Source: Bacteroidales bacterium (GTDB lineage Bacteria; Bacteroidota; Bacteroidia; Bacteroidales; WCHB1-69). From it: 64,000 nucleotides of DNA. Numbering within the stretch: the first letter of the stretch is position 1; the number at the start of each line of letters is the position of its first letter. The position numbers and the translations under genes were made by a program. Under the pieces are notes generated by a model. That model did no database searches. It had not been told where the DNA came from and worked only from the letters and a program-made list of their open reading frames with translations. Of the stretch, positions 1 through 7,853 are shown piece by piece. Location of the stretch: contig JAFZIP010000016.1 of NCBI GenBank assembly GCA_017554325.1, positions 1 through 64,000 on the forward strand. Reading direction: 5' to 3'.

Positions 1-788
1 GCGGCTGCTACGCCAAGTGCATCAACCTGAGCGAGGCCAAGGAACCCGACATCTTCCACGCCATCAAACGCGATGCTCTGCTCGAGAACCTCGTGGTGGA
101 TGCCGAGGGCAACATCGACTTCGACTCCGCCGCCAAGACCGAAAACACGCGCGTCTCCTACCCTATCTACCACATCAACAACATCGTGAAGCCCGTGTCA
201 CGCGGCACGCACCCCAGCAAGATCATCTTCCTGTCGGCTGACGCCTTCGGCGTGCTGCCTCCGGTGGCCGTCCTCAACCGCGAGCAGACGATGTACTACT
301 ATCTGAGCGGCTACACCGCCAAGTTGGCCGGCACCGAGCGCGGCATCGTGACCCCGCAGCCCACCTTCTCGTCCTGCTTCGGCGCAGCGTTCCTGCTGCT
401 GCACCCCACCAAATACGCCGAGGAACTGGCCAAGAAACTCGACCAGCACAACGCCACGGCTTACCTGGTGAACACCGGCTGGACCGGTGGCGGCTACGGC
501 GTGGGCGAGCGCATCAGCCTCAAGGCCACGCGCGCTATCATCACCGCCATCCTTAACGGCGACCTGCTGAACTGCGAGACGGAGATCGTGAAGCCCTTCA
601 ACCTCTACATTCCCAAACATGTGGAGGGCGTGGACGACAGCATCCTGAACCCCGAGAACAGCTGGGCCGACAAGGCAGCCTACGCCGAGAACGCCAAACA
701 GCTGGCCGCCTCATTCATCAAGAATTTCGAGAATTTCAGCGACACCGAACAGGGCCGCGCCCTGATTCCGTTCGGACCGACGTTATAG
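1..788 (+). CDS. pckA: Phosphoenolpyruvate carboxykinase (ATP), C-terminal part
   Basis: The reading frame is open from base 3 and stops at 786-788, so the start lies outside the window. The first residues, GCYAKC, match a conserved block of ATP-dependent PEP carboxykinases. Further on are [10 protein letters not shown] and the closing segment usual for PckA. The family enzyme converts oxaloacetate and ATP to PEP and CO2 (or the reverse in anaerobes fixing CO2 during fermentation) and is cytosolic. The next gene, menA, starts about 100 bp downstream behind two hairpins, so the two are probably separate transcripts. About 260 C-terminal residues are visible and appear undamaged. Confidence 0.95.
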   Translation, partial: GCYAKCINLSEAKEPDIFHAIKRDALLENLVVDAEGNIDFDSAAKTENTRVSYPIYHINNIVKPVSRGTHPSKIIFLSADAFGVLPPVAVLNREQTMYYYLSGYTAKLAGTERGIVTPQPTFSSCFGAAFLLLHPTKYAEELAKKLDQHNATAYLVNTGWTGGGYGVGERISLKATRAIITAILNGDLLNCETEIVKPFNLYIPKHVEGVDDSILNPENSWADKAAYAENAKQLAASFIKNFENFSDTEQGRALIPFGPTL

Positions 789-791
789 GAA

Positions 792-811
792 AGACGCACG
801 GTCGTGCGTCT
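792..811. terminator. Hairpin after pckA
   Basis: A 9-bp perfect inverted repeat (792-800 with 803-811) with a 2-nt spacer follows the pckA stop by three bases. No long T run follows, so it may be a weak terminator or an mRNA-stabilising hairpin rather than a classic intrinsic terminator. Confidence 0.5.
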
Positions 812-835
812 CAACAATCAACAATACAATAACCT

Positions 836-863
836 GTAGAGACGTGCCATGGCGCGTCTCTAC
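836..863. repeat. 28-bp palindromic repeat, copy 1
   Basis: This is a near-perfect palindrome centred on GCCATGGC, with arms GTAGAGACG and CGTCTCTAC. An identical 28-bp copy lies at 60882-60909 after hutU. Both copies sit just downstream of a stop codon, which suggests a dispersed REP-like intergenic element that may fold as a 3' UTR hairpin. Confidence 0.8.
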
Positions 864-886
864 GATTTTATAAAAACCTCAACATA

Positions 887-1783
887 ATGAAAATTTCCGC
901 CGCCATCCATTCCATGCGCCTGCGCACCCTGCCCCTGTCATTGGCGGGCGTGGTACTGGGCATATTCCTGGCCTGCGCCAACCACAGCGTGGAGCCCTTG
1001 GTCATCATCTTTATCTTGCTCACCACCGTCTGCTTGCAGATTTTGTCGAACCTATCCAACGAGCTGGGCGACTATCTGAGCGGCACCGACGGCGGGCAGC
1101 GCGAGGGACCGCTCTACAGCTTGGCTGAGGGCAACATCAGCGTACAGCAATTCAAGACGCTCATTACCGTATTTGTGTTCCTATGCTTCTTTTTCGGCTC
1201 GGCCATGATCATCGACGCGTTCGGGTCCCTGTTTTGCGCTAAAGGACTGGTACTTGCCGCACTCGGCGCGTGCGCCGTGTGGGCGGCCATGCACTATACG
1301 CTAGGCAAGCGGCCCTACGGCTACCGCGGACTGGGCGACATCTCCGTGTTCATCTTTTTCGGGCTGGTATCGGTGATGGGCGGCTATTTCGTGGCCGCCG
1401 GCACCTTTGACACCTGGACCGTGCTGCTGCCGGCTGTGTGCATCGGCTGTTTCAGCGTGGGCGTGCTCAACACGAACAACATCCGCGACATGGAGTCGGA
1501 TGCGGAGACGCGCGTTACCATCCCGTTGAAAATCGGGGAGCGCAACGCCAAGATTTACCAAACCGTGCTCATCGTAGGCGGGTGGGTGTGCATGGGGGCC
1601 TTCACGCTGCTCACCTACTCTTCGCCGTGGAATCTGCTCTATCTGCTCACCTTGCCGTTGTATATCGCGCATGTGATGGGCGTGTGGAGGCATCATGGCA
1701 GTGCATTGGACAAGTATTTGCCCCTGTTGGTAATCTCCTCCTTTGTTTTCTCCATTTTGGCAGGCGTCGGATATTTGTGGTGA
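887..1783 (+). CDS. menA: 1,4-dihydroxy-2-naphthoate polyprenyltransferase
   Basis: This UbiA-superfamily membrane prenyltransferase is 298 residues long, the usual MenA size. The two aspartate-rich motifs are visible: NELGDYLSGTD at about residues 58-68 and NNIRDMESD at about 197-205. Between and after them are roughly eight or nine hydrophobic segments. In the family, MenA joins a polyprenyl chain to 1,4-dihydroxy-2-naphthoate with loss of CO2, giving demethylmenaquinone in the inner membrane. That fits a menaquinone-using anaerobe. The second motif agrees better with MenA than with UbiA, but the substrate is assigned from the family. It is a single gene here, followed by the tRNA. Confidence 0.9.
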   Translation: MKISAAIHSMRLRTLPLSLAGVVLGIFLACANHSVEPLVIIFILLTTVCLQILSNLSNELGDYLSGTDGGQREGPLYSLAEGNISVQQFKTLITVFVFLCFFFGSAMIIDAFGSLFCAKGLVLAALGACAVWAAMHYTLGKRPYGYRGLGDISVFIFFGLVSVMGGYFVAAGTFDTWTVLLPAVCIGCFSVGVLNTNNIRDMESDAETRVTIPLKIGERNAKIYQTVLIVGGWVCMGAFTLLTYSSPWNLLYLLTLPLYIAHVMGVWRHHGSALDKYLPLLVISSFVFSILAGVGYLW

Positions 1784-1791
1784 TTTTTTTG

Positions 1792-1799
1792 TATTTTTG
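1792..1799 (+). promoter_or_regulatory. Probable tRNA-Ser promoter (-7 box)
   Basis: TATTTTTG matches the Bacteroidota -7 consensus TAnnTTTG and lies 21 bp before the mature tRNA 5' end. A clear -33 element is not obvious. Confidence 0.55.
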
Positions 1800-1820
1800 C
1801 GGCCTCAAAAACTGAGACAC

Positions 1821-1910
1821 GGAAAGTTGGCCGAGTGGCTTAAGGCAGCGGTTTCGAAAACCGCCGTAGTGTCACAGCTACCGGGGGTTCGAATCCCTCA
1901 CTTTCCGCCA
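1821..1910 (+). tRNA. tRNA-Ser (anticodon CGA)
   Basis: The acceptor stem pairs GGAAAGT with ACTTTCC. The anticodon stem GCGGT/ACCGC closes the loop TTCGAAA, giving anticodon CGA at 1855-1857. A long variable arm typical of serine tRNAs and the T-arm GGTTCGAATCC follow, and CCA is encoded at 1908-1910. The prophage integrated into the 3' end: the tRNA body is chromosomal, and the last bases are restored by the phage-side copy of the 29-bp core. The original chromosomal downstream end now lies at attR. Confidence 0.97.
1880..1908 (+). other. attL: attL core (29-bp direct repeat)
   Basis: The last 29 bp of the tRNA-Ser gene (T-arm, 3' acceptor strand and discriminator) are repeated perfectly at 45383-45411. 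The adjacent integrase gene and the phage gene content identify these as the attachment cores of the prophage. Confidence 0.93.
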
Positions 1911-1925
1911 ACAACTTCAACTCAG

Positions 1926-1965
1926 TTAGAATCAGTAATTTACCTTTGCAAATTACTGATTCTAA
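1926..1965. repeat. 16-bp inverted repeat inside attL
   Basis: A perfect 16-bp inverted repeat (1926-1941 with 1950-1965) with an 8-nt loop lies immediately inside the prophage left end. The sub-motif AATCAGTAA resembles AATCAGTTA in the inverted repeat near attR (45233-45253). It could bind integrase or an excisionase, or terminate tRNA transcription before the integrase gene. Confidence 0.7.
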
Positions 1966-1975
1966 TGTAAAAACT

Positions 1976-1994
1976 GAGACAGAAACGAGACAAA
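1976..1994 (+). other. Candidate integrase arm-type site (left)
   Basis: Two direct GAGAC units 11 bp apart have the form GAGAC-N6-GAGACAAA. The same arrangement and orientation occurs near attR at 45272-45290. One helical turn between units and presence at both prophage ends fit arm-type binding sites of a tyrosine integrase. Confidence 0.5.
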
Positions 1995-2053
1995 CCATTT
2001 TTTTGGAACTTTGTGGTATTTATAGACTTAAACACTGCAAAACCAAAAAAAAA

Positions 2054-3268
2054 ATGTCCAATCATCACAACAGGTTAGCAGTATCTTCAGAGTATTCAGC
2101 TGTCAATTATTTGCCAGCTACTCTAAAAACAAACAAGTCAGGATGGCTTATTGAGTATTATGTGGAGAACCCGCAAACTCAAACTTTGCAGCGTAAAAAA
2201 ATACGATTAGAGCGGTTAATGTGTCGTTATTCCTCTAAATCAGAAGCAAAACGCCATATTAACAACATCATTATCGCTCTAAACATGAAACTATCCACCG
2301 GATGGAACCCATATTTCGAGGGCGAAGATTCCCGTATGTACACACCCATCAGCGAAGTGTGCCGAAAATACATTGAGGAAACTGAACGGACTCAACGAGA
2401 AGCAACCGTCCGTTCATACAAATCATTCATCAAGATATTTTCCGAATGGATTGAAAAGCAAAAGCCCGGCATATACTCCTCTATGATTTCTCATGCCATG
2501 ATTGTTAAGTTCATGGATCATGTGTACTTCGAGCGAAAATCAAGTAATGGAAAGGACATTTCAACTTATACATATAATGGGTATATCAAGAATGGAAGTG
2601 CATTTTTCAGTTGGATGATTGAGAAATGCTACTGCAAAGAAAACCATTTCGCCAAGATTAAGAAAAAGAAAACAGAAGACAAGAGAAGAGTCTTAATTCC
2701 AGAGGATTACCGTGGAATTATCGAAGAGTATCTTAAAGTTAATAATCCAGGATTTTTAATTATGCTGAAACTCATTTATGCTGGACTTATCCGACCAAAG
2801 GAATTGAGAATGCTCCTTGTCAAAGACTTGTCCTTTGCAGAAAAACAGATACGAATCAGAAAGGAGGTGGCAAAAAATGGACGAGAAAGATTTGTACCTG
2901 TATCTGATGAAATTCTCAAAGCACTACTTGATTTAGGAGTGCAAAACGCCTCTAATAACGATTATATATTTGGTCGGGGCTATAAGCCCTATACAGAAAA
3001 ACTTTCCGAAGCACGAATGACTAAAACCTGGATTGACTTACGAAAGAAACTGGACATACCTCAAAAAATGCAGATGTATTCATTCCGGGACACTGGTATC
3101 TCGGAAATGATAAAGAACGGCATCGACCCGTTATCCGTGAAACAGCTTGCAAATCATTCATCGCTTGACATAACGACAATCTATACAAATCATGCAGACC
3201 CGAATTTAAGGAATATAATATTGTCAAAAACACCGAATTTCTCACACACCGACAGCAACGACAATTAA
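2054..3268 (+). CDS. int: Tyrosine site-specific recombinase (phage integrase)
   Basis: The protein is 404 residues from the ATG at 2054. An in-frame ATG at 1946 would run through the att-proximal repeats and is less likely. It has an N-terminal SAM-like core-binding region and a C-terminal catalytic domain. Catalytic residues visible are Arg247 (GLIRPKELR), Arg345 in YSFRD, His368 in ANHSSLD and Tyr377 in TTIYTN. The position usually occupied by the first catalytic His (HxxR) is Tyr342. It should catalyse integration and excision between the 29-bp cores in tRNA-Ser. The stop overlaps the stop of the convergent tail gene by a few bases. It is more AT-rich than the morphogenesis genes. Confidence 0.95.
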   Translation: MSNHHNRLAVSSEYSAVNYLPATLKTNKSGWLIEYYVENPQTQTLQRKKIRLERLMCRYSSKSEAKRHINNIIIALNMKLSTGWNPYFEGEDSRMYTPISEVCRKYIEETERTQREATVRSYKSFIKIFSEWIEKQKPGIYSSMISHAMIVKFMDHVYFERKSSNGKDISTYTYNGYIKNGSAFFSWMIEKCYCKENHFAKIKKKKTEDKRRVLIPEDYRGIIEEYLKVNNPGFLIMLKLIYAGLIRPKELRMLLVKDLSFAEKQIRIRKEVAKNGRERFVPVSDEILKALLDLGVQNASNNDYIFGRGYKPYTEKLSEARMTKTWIDLRKKLDIPQKMQMYSFRDTGISEMIKNGIDPLSVKQLANHSSLDITTIYTNHADPNLRNIILSKTPNFSHTDSNDN

Positions 3269-5745
3269 AGCTCCACTTTCTCTTTTGCAGCCTCCACATC
3301 AGCGATGACAGTCTCGGCCCCCTCGGTGAACTGAAAGGTGATTTTGAAAGGCAGGCTTTTCACACTACCGACCAACAGCCAACGGATCTGCCGTTCTGCG
3401 GGTTCGCCCTGCGGTTTGAGCAACTGCCATAGTTTGAGAAACTCCCCAAGCGGAAGGAGAAAGCGGTATTTCACTTTCTCGTACCGTGAAAGGAATGAAA
3501 GCCACGGTTCCACCCATCGTTCTCCGACTGAATCCGTTCCGGCAACCGTCAGTGAAATGCCATCAAGGGCTTGGCCATCCTTTTGGTATCGGGTCGGCTG
3601 TGCAACCTCAAAGAATGGATTTCCCGCTTGGGGGCAGTTGAGGCGGCGGCTCCCGAAATAGGTTTCAAGTATCATGCCGAAACCGTTGCTGCCAGTATCG
3701 AAGATGGCGCTGCAGCCCGTCTGCTCGATACGCAGCACAAAGTCGGGATTGGAGGATTTCTCGTCCGTCACCTTCATCACAGGAATTTTCAAATTCGGTG
3801 TGATGTTCTCTGACTCTCCCTCACCGACTTCAAGCGTTTGGTTTGCCCCGCCCTGTGGATTCCATCGGAACACCCAGTTGGAGATGGCATTTCCCTCCCT
3901 CTCCGATTTTCTGTATTGGTTTTCATTCTCCACGAAACAACTCTGTCCGTAGTTGGCCAGAGCTTCGGCAAGGTCATCGGCGGTTCTGACGGAGGGCAAC
4001 AGTTTCGTTTCGTCCAAGTCCTCCGCTGAAATGCCCTCCAGTTTGTAAACATACTTCCTTTCATCGTGTTTCTCCAAGGCGGTTTCTTTGTCCACGGCGT
4101 ACGCTGTGAGATCAAGGAAGCCGGACTTGCCGAGTATGTCCTTGACAAAGGCGAACTCCGCCCTTTTGGTGGAGGAGTCAAGGAAAAGCGCAAGCCCGAA
4201 TGTCTCACACAGGGTTCCGATGAACCCGGCGTTGGACAGGTCGGGGACATGCTCTCTATAGCGGAGCTTGTTGGAGAAGCAGTTGTAAACCTTGTAATAT
4301 GCGGAAACATCATCGGTGATGGGGATGTTTTCAAAACCGTTGACGATAACCTGTCCGCCTGTTCCCTGCCCATAGGCATTGTGGCCACGGCACTTGGCGA
4401 ATATGAACCTGTAGGAGCGTCCGGCTGTCATCCCGTTCAAGGTGAAGTCGAATGTCAATTCGTAGAAGCCCGCCCCGACATAGCCGAAAGATGAAAGCTG
4501 GTTCGGCTTATACATTTTGCAGTACACGGGCGGTGCCCAATAGGTTGTCATTGGGTTCATACTGCTCCAGTCACCGTTGAGATTGGTGGACAAACAGGTC
4601 GGCAGTCCGTTTGTGGTGTCGGAGACCATCAGGAACATTGCCTCCACATAGTTGGCGGTAAATGTCTGCCCATACTCCGTCACTTGCATTGTTCCTGTCT
4701 GTAGGATGTTGGACGGGAGGTAGGTCTTCAGCACTATATGGAAATGATGACTGCCGCCCACATTCGGGGAGAAAGTATATTGCTGGTTGCCGTCCGAATC
4801 AATGAAACGGGCGATTTTGGGGATATTGACAGGTTCATTTGAGTAAGAGACTGACGGGGAAATATCCACATACAAGCCTGCTTCACCCTCCGAATATTGT
4901 GTAAGCAATCCGTCAAGGGAACGGAGGCTCTGCGAATAGATTTTTTGGATGTCTCCGTCATCGAAAAAACCACCCATAGCCCTGTAGCCGCCGTTCTCCA
5001 TCACCCTGTCCAGTAGCCACGGAAGTCTCAAAGCCGGGCAGAAAGTGAAGCTGTTGGGGTTGTTGGCAAGGCGGTTGTTGAACAGGCGAATCCCTCTGTT
5101 CCCGCTGACTTCTTCAATGACATTACCGTTGTCGTCAAAGAACAGGCGATTGACATAGCAACGGTCAAGACCAACACTGTTGTTGGTCCGAAGTGAGGCC
5201 TGTATGCCGCTGGCGTTGCTTGGTGCGCTGTCTGACGAAAGCAGGAACCAGCCGAAATCATTGTTTCCGCTTCCATAGAAAACGGTGTCAAGGAACAACG
5301 GGAACTTGATGACCGATTCCGGATTGAGCGTGGACTTAAGGAACTCAATCCACTTGGCGTTGTGTTCCGAGGCATTGCGGCTGATTACGATGTCCTCACC
5401 GTAATCGTTGTCGCACAGCATCCTGTCGGCATAGTCTGTCGGCCAAGGATTGATGACAAGCCCGCAGGAATAAACGGTGCTTGTCGCCTTTTGGATATAG
5501 AGGTCGCCACGGGCAATCTCTATTCCTCCGGCAAGCACCGAGCAGGTGTACTTTTTCATCCGCTGCACATAGACAAAGCGGGCGTGCTGGAATACTGTGT
5601 CATTGCTCTTTGCTGGCACGTCAAAGGTGAACATAATGTCGCCCTCAATCCCATCGGTTGAGAAGACGCTGCTGTTCACCTCCATCTGCAAGGATGTCCC
5701 TTTTGTGATGTGCAGCGCAGTGCCGTTTACTTCTATTGTCAACAT
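3265..5745 (-). CDS. Large phage tail-tip or fibre-region protein
   Basis: This 826-residue protein is the last gene of the leftward structural operon, after the tape measure gene and two further tail genes. That position is where tail-tip, receptor-binding or fibre proteins usually sit. It has no signal peptide or membrane segment. The composition is rich in Asn, Gly, Ser, Tyr and Phe with many short beta-prone stretches, as expected for a beta-structured virion protein. The first residues (LTIEVNGTALHI) look like a small beta domain. No named domain is recognised, so the role is inferred from position and composition only. Confidence 0.6.
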   Translation of the reverse strand: MLTIEVNGTALHITKGTSLQMEVNSSVFSTDGIEGDIMFTFDVPAKSNDTVFQHARFVYVQRMKKYTCSVLAGGIEIARGDLYIQKATSTVYSCGLVINPWPTDYADRMLCDNDYGEDIVISRNASEHNAKWIEFLKSTLNPESVIKFPLFLDTVFYGSGNNDFGWFLLSSDSAPSNASGIQASLRTNNSVGLDRCYVNRLFFDDNGNVIEEVSGNRGIRLFNNRLANNPNSFTFCPALRLPWLLDRVMENGGYRAMGGFFDDGDIQKIYSQSLRSLDGLLTQYSEGEAGLYVDISPSVSYSNEPVNIPKIARFIDSDGNQQYTFSPNVGGSHHFHIVLKTYLPSNILQTGTMQVTEYGQTFTANYVEAMFLMVSDTTNGLPTCLSTNLNGDWSSMNPMTTYWAPPVYCKMYKPNQLSSFGYVGAGFYELTFDFTLNGMTAGRSYRFIFAKCRGHNAYGQGTGGQVIVNGFENIPITDDVSAYYKVYNCFSNKLRYREHVPDLSNAGFIGTLCETFGLALFLDSSTKRAEFAFVKDILGKSGFLDLTAYAVDKETALEKHDERKYVYKLEGISAEDLDETKLLPSVRTADDLAEALANYGQSCFVENENQYRKSEREGNAISNWVFRWNPQGGANQTLEVGEGESENITPNLKIPVMKVTDEKSSNPDFVLRIEQTGCSAIFDTGSNGFGMILETYFGSRRLNCPQAGNPFFEVAQPTRYQKDGQALDGISLTVAGTDSVGERWVEPWLSFLSRYEKVKYRFLLPLGEFLKLWQLLKPQGEPAERQIRWLLVGSVKSLPFKITFQFTEGAETVIADVEAAKEKVEL

Positions 5746-5760
5746 CTGCTATCGGGTTTG

Positions 5761-6210
5761 TCATTCCTCATTTTTGCGCTTGAGGTAAATCATGTAGAGG
5801 AGGAGGTCTCCGAGAGTGGTCTTGAAGACCTCCCCTTTGCCAGTGTCAACGGCCACGAGCATTGATTCGTCAAGCTCATATTTTCGTTGCCGCAGAATGG
5901 TGAAATCTTTGTCAAGTTTCCCCTCCAATGCTTCTCTCACCGTTTTCATTGCAGCATCGGCGGCAGTTTTCATTATTTGGTTCTCAAATCCCTCAAAATC
6001 CTCCAAAGAGGATATAGGGATTCGGAAGTCCTCGAATGTGGTTTCTGATGTGAGTGTAACTCCGTCAATGGCCGGACGATTCTCCAAATCGTCATAGCTG
6101 TTGGAGATTTTCTGTAACTCGTTCACCCGCTCAATGACTTGGTTGAGGATTTTCCGCACCACGACGAGTTCCATTCCGTTTTCGATTAACTCTATCTTCT
6201 CTATTTTCAT
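5761..6210 (-). CDS. Small coiled-coil protein of the tail operon
   Basis: The protein has 149 residues, is acidic, and has a heptad-like N-terminal helix (about residues 15-45) and a second helix around 75-110. Its ATG overlaps the stop of the upstream tail gene by 4 bp (ATGA at 6207-6210), so translation is coupled. It lies between two tail proteins and may be a tail-tip adaptor or chaperone. The family is not recognised. Confidence 0.7.
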   Translation of the reverse strand: MKIEKIELIENGMELVVVRKILNQVIERVNELQKISNSYDDLENRPAIDGVTLTSETTFEDFRIPISSLEDFEGFENQIMKTAADAAMKTVREALEGKLDKDFTILRQRKYELDESMLVAVDTGKGEVFKTTLGDLLLYMIYLKRKNEE

Positions 6211-7847
6211 TTTATCTTGTAATTGGCTGTGATGTCGTTAGTTTGTGGGGCTACTTGCCGCAGATAGTCCAGCCATGTCAGTCTGTCCACCCAAACATCG
6301 GGAATGCCTGGCACTATCGGAATGTTTCCGATTGTGCCGCTTGTGGATGGCCTGTTGAAACGGTATTGGAACTCTGCGGAAATGAGGTCTTCGGCGGTAT
6401 CATTGACCGTCAGTGTGTCGGGGATGATGGCAATAGGAACGATTCTGCTGCCTACAATGCGGTAGTTGAACCTGTTGCGCATGGCATCGGCAATCGCCTG
6501 TACCTCCCGTGCTGTCTTGTAACCTGTGCGTGCCGTGTGTATGGTCGCCGTGTCGGTGATGTCGGTGCCAGCAACGCCGTTTTGAACGGTGTCCCCGCCT
6601 TCCGTTTTCTCATCTATGGCTGATGTGTCAGTGAAAAATGTCTCCAAAAGCCCATAGCGGTTTTGGAGCAGGAACACTTGCGAGTTGTAGGGCTTTTGTC
6701 CGAGAACATAAGTGCGTGACCAAGCGGAACTCGAACCGTTCAAAACAAAAACATTGTAGGAGAGCGTGTCATCCGCCGACAGGCCGAGTGCTTGCACGGA
6801 GACGGGAATACGGACGATATTGCGGTTGGTCACCGTGAGAAGACCGGGATTGAAAACGTGTGTAGAGCCGTCTTTATGGCGCACGCTGACATTGACGGTG
6901 AGATTCCGTGAATAGGAGGAATCTCTCTGCGTGTTGAACAACAAAAAATACACGTATTGCGGAAGTTCTGCATACGAGCGGACAGTCAGACCGTTAGGGC
7001 ATCCGAAGTCACGGATGTCCGTGTAGTCGGAAAGTCTGACGTTTGCTCCCATCGCCGTTCCCCAGTCGGCGAGGTTGAGAGAATGGTGTTCATCATCCAA
7101 CTTCCCGGCAGAGAGGAGGAACTCCTGTGAGTGTTTCAAGACATTGACTTGTGGGACGATGCCGTATATGTCAGAATAGGTCAGCCTGCATTTTATGGTG
7201 GCGTAAAGCAGCGGATAGACATCGTAGGTCTCTGTCAAGGACGGAACATCGGCAGCGGTGAAGTATGAACGCAGGATTTCAAGAGGCAAAATCGCCATAT
7301 TGCTGTCGTTTAAGTGCAGGAGGATTTCGGGGGTTTCAACCTCTTGCACGCTGCCGCTTGAATAGCGTGTAATCTCAAACTTGGCGAACACGCCGTAGTT
7401 GGGTCGTTCTGTCCGGGCAATGCCATAGTTCAGAACCAGCATTTCAATGTCGCCGCTGCCGTTCCCGTCAAGATATACGACATCGGCACCGTACTCTTTG
7501 GAGAGAAAGTTGACGGTGAGGTCATCCTCCACTGTCACCTCATAGTGGCGGCTGATGGTGTAATTCTCCGCTATCTTGGAGGTCAATTCCTCTTGCAACT
7601 GCGCAGGGTCGGTATAGGCGGCTATCCTGTCCGGGTAATAACGTGCCTGGCTAATGCTGGTGATTTGGAAATTGTAGACCGTTTCGCCGTATGAGAGTGT
7701 CAGCACGGCGGATGGAAGTGCGTTCACACGCCACGAACTCTTGCTTTTTTGTCCGGCGGTCACAATGGGTGTGCCTTTCAGCAGGTAACGTGTGGGATTG
7801 CCTGCGAAGTCAAACGGATGCGGTTGCTCTCTTATGGTTACTGGCAT
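6207..7847 (-). CDS. Phage tail protein downstream of tape measure
   Basis: This 546-residue protein begins 6 bp after the tape measure gene and is coupled to the next gene by an ATGA overlap. It has no signal or membrane segment and is rich in Thr, Val, Tyr and Asn with many beta-prone stretches. In siphophages this position is held by the distal tail protein or baseplate hub, so a tail-tip role is likely. The exact family is not recognised. It is separate from the 826-residue protein further downstream. Confidence 0.65.
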   Translation of the reverse strand: MPVTIREQPHPFDFAGNPTRYLLKGTPIVTAGQKSKSSWRVNALPSAVLTLSYGETVYNFQITSISQARYYPDRIAAYTDPAQLQEELTSKIAENYTISRHYEVTVEDDLTVNFLSKEYGADVVYLDGNGSGDIEMLVLNYGIARTERPNYGVFAKFEITRYSSGSVQEVETPEILLHLNDSNMAILPLEILRSYFTAADVPSLTETYDVYPLLYATIKCRLTYSDIYGIVPQVNVLKHSQEFLLSAGKLDDEHHSLNLADWGTAMGANVRLSDYTDIRDFGCPNGLTVRSYAELPQYVYFLLFNTQRDSSYSRNLTVNVSVRHKDGSTHVFNPGLLTVTNRNIVRIPVSVQALGLSADDTLSYNVFVLNGSSSAWSRTYVLGQKPYNSQVFLLQNRYGLLETFFTDTSAIDEKTEGGDTVQNGVAGTDITDTATIHTARTGYKTAREVQAIADAMRNRFNYRIVGSRIVPIAIIPDTLTVNDTAEDLISAEFQYRFNRPSTSGTIGNIPIVPGIPDVWVDRLTWLDYLRQVAPQTNDITANYKIK

Positions 7848-7853
7848 TGCTCT

